From Bacteroidia bacterium (GTDB lineage Bacteria; Bacteroidota; Bacteroidia; NS11-12g; UBA9320): DNA of 8,920 nt. A program made the translations under genes and the position numbers. Numbering within the stretch: position 1 is the first letter of the stretch; each line of letters opens with the position of its first letter. Of the stretch, positions 7,839-8,920 are shown one piece after another. The notes below the pieces were generated by a model. It saw only the letters and a list, made by a program, of their open reading frames with translations. It searched no databases and had not been told where the DNA came from. Location: positions 1 to 8,920 of the forward strand of contig JAQWZS010000055.1 in the NCBI GenBank assembly GCA_029253325.1. Direction: 5' to 3'.

Positions 7839-8789
7839 TTGGTAGAAAGAAAATATTTAATTGAAGGCATTGAACATTCTCGGTTTTTTGGACCTTACAA
7901 TAGTCATTTTAAGATATACAAAGAGAAGTACCCTAATCTCAAACTTTCATCACGCGGCGATAAGATTACTATCAAAGGTGAGGAGCAACACGTTATTGAA
8001 TTTATTACAGCTGTAGAGTCTATCGTTAAATATTTAAAGATAAACAAAAATGTTACACTTGGAGATATTGAACGACTTGTGATTGGTGAAGAAAATTCAA
8101 AAAATGGAGAGTCACAGTCAGATAAAGGAATCATTATTCATGGTCAAGGAGGTAAAATAATTTCAGCTCGAACTAAAAACCAACAAGAATTAGTTGACAA
8201 AGTAGACAAAAACGACTTAGTATTTGCCATAGGGCCTGCTGGAACGGGCAAGACATATACTGCTGTTGCATTGGCAGTAAGGGCTCTAAAAAACAAAGAA
8301 GTCAAAAAAATAGTTTTGTGTAGACCTGCTGTTGAGGCAGGTGAAAGTTTAGGTTTTTTGCCTGGCGACATGAAAGATAAAGTTGACCCTTATCTTAGAC
8401 CATTATATGATGCCCTTGGAGACATGATACCTCGCGAAAAGTATAAAGCGTACATTGAAAAAGGAATCATAGAGGTGGCCCCCCTAGCATTCATGAGAGG
8501 AAGAACACTAAAAAATTGCTTTGCTATACTTGACGAAGGACAAAATGCTACTCATACTCAACTAAAAATGTTCTTAACACGAATGGGCCCAACTTCTAAA
8601 ATCATTATTACAGGAGATCTTAGCCAAATCGATCTTCCTGCAAGAGCGAAAAGTGGACTTGCACCAGCATTAGATATGCTGAGAAATGTCAATGGCATTG
8701 GGGTTGTTAGACTCAATGAAAACGATGTTGTTAGACACCATCTAGTCAAAGAAATCATTCGAGCATATCAACAATACGACAAAAGCTGA
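7839..8789 (+). CDS. phoH: PhoH family ATPase (KH-like N-terminal region plus PhoH NTPase domain)
   Basis: A 316-residue cytoplasmic ATPase of the PhoH/YbeZ type, close to the usual ~320 residues. In other bacteria relatives associate with YbeY and with RNA and ribosome metabolism; the phosphate-starvation link comes from E. coli naming. Residues ~1-85 form the KH-like N-terminal region (FFGPYNSHFKIYKEKYP, SRGDKITIKGEE). The NTPase domain spans ~105-312: Walker A GPAGTGKT at 132-139, the PhoH signature RPAVEAGESLGFLPGD at ~162-177, DPYLRPLYDAL, Walker B FAILDEGQN (Asp232, Glu233), the TGD sensor motif (258-260), and a closing DVVRHHLV with Arg299. The start is TTG at 7839; the frame is open upstream to a TAA at 7806 but contains no ATG or GTG, and TTG gives the short (M)VERKYLIEG opening usual in Bacteroidota homologues. 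It is divergently transcribed from the DUF62 run and is probably monocistronic as far as visible. All key ATPase residues are intact. Confidence 0.95.
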   Translation: MVERKYLIEGIEHSRFFGPYNSHFKIYKEKYPNLKLSSRGDKITIKGEEQHVIEFITAVESIVKYLKINKNVTLGDIERLVIGEENSKNGESQSDKGIIIHGQGGKIISARTKNQQELVDKVDKNDLVFAIGPAGTGKTYTAVALAVRALKNKEVKKIVLCRPAVEAGESLGFLPGDMKDKVDPYLRPLYDALGDMIPREKYKAYIEKGIIEVAPLAFMRGRTLKNCFAILDEGQNATHTQLKMFLTRMGPTSKIIITGDLSQIDLPARAKSGLAPALDMLRNVNGIGVVRLNENDVVRHHLVKEIIRAYQQYDKS

Positions 8790-8920
8790 TTAACTATAAA
8801 TAACACCAAACCATTAAACATTAAATTATCAACTATTGTGAATAAAAAAAAGTCCATCAACAAATCATACAACAAACAACATAATCGCCTATCTATAAGC
8901 AACTTACGAACTAAAAAAGC
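8790..8920 (+). other. Region downstream of phoH; possible start of an unrecognised basic ORF running off the edge
   Basis: These 131 bases hold no ATG on the plus strand, no clear terminator hairpin and no RNA gene that I recognise. They are A/C-rich with very few G residues (about 7 G against 27 C). The phoH frame stays open beyond its TGA to the end of the window. Within it a GTG at 8838 could open a partial gene encoding a very basic N-terminus (NKKKSINKSYNKQHNRL), but nothing identifies it. A noncoding spacer before the next gene is equally plausible. From memory, purC often follows phoH in Bacteroidota, but no PurC-like sequence is visible here. Confidence 0.25.

Noticed and set aside
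7904..8758. Three open frames antisense to phoH
   Set aside because: They lie opposite a fully intact conserved gene and their translations resemble no protein family; they are shadows of its codon use.

Overview
The window is AT-rich DNA from a member of the Bacteroidota. The main evidence is a large secreted protein ending in a type B sorting domain of the type IX secretion system (T9SS, gliding-motility-associated C-terminal family), which is essentially confined to this phylum. The lack of strong Shine-Dalgarno sequences before most genes and the Bacteroidota-like forms of PhoH and the DUF62 protein agree with this. I cannot name a genus.

Layout, left to right. (1) The 3' part of cmk (cytidylate kinase) enters from the left edge on the + strand and ends at 609. 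(2) It converges, across 19 bases, on a run of four genes on the - strand filling 629-7772. In transcription order these are a DUF62/SAM-hydroxide-adenosyltransferase-like protein (7772-7008), a small ABM-fold 'quinol monooxygenase-like' protein (7011-6727, overlapping the previous stop by 4 bases), an exported protein with a helical-repeat N-terminal region and a CAP/SCP domain (6709-4418), and a 1242-residue exported T9SS substrate with seven beta-propeller (SBBP) repeats (4357-629). (3) A 66-base intergenic region separates this run from the divergent + strand gene phoH (7839-8789). (4) The last 131 bases (8790-8920) hold no recognisable gene; they are A/C-rich and G-poor, and a reading frame stays open through the right edge.

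How the parts fit. cmk and phoH are housekeeping genes: CMP/dCMP phosphorylation, and a PhoH-type ATPase of the kind linked to RNA and ribosome metabolism. The DUF62 and ABM genes are translationally coupled and probably work together, but their substrate is not evident. The two large downstream genes encode proteins leaving the cytoplasm; one carries a T9SS sorting domain and the other does not. Their spacing (17 and 60 bases) permits cotranscription, though the last gene may have its own promoter.

I see no mobile element, CRISPR array, RNA gene or defence system, and no clear sign of a new multi-gene system. The points most worth a second look are the DUF62 protein, which lacks the family's catalytic triad, the TTG start codons of both divergent genes, and the CAP protein, which has an unusual helical-repeat extension and an altered signature motif.
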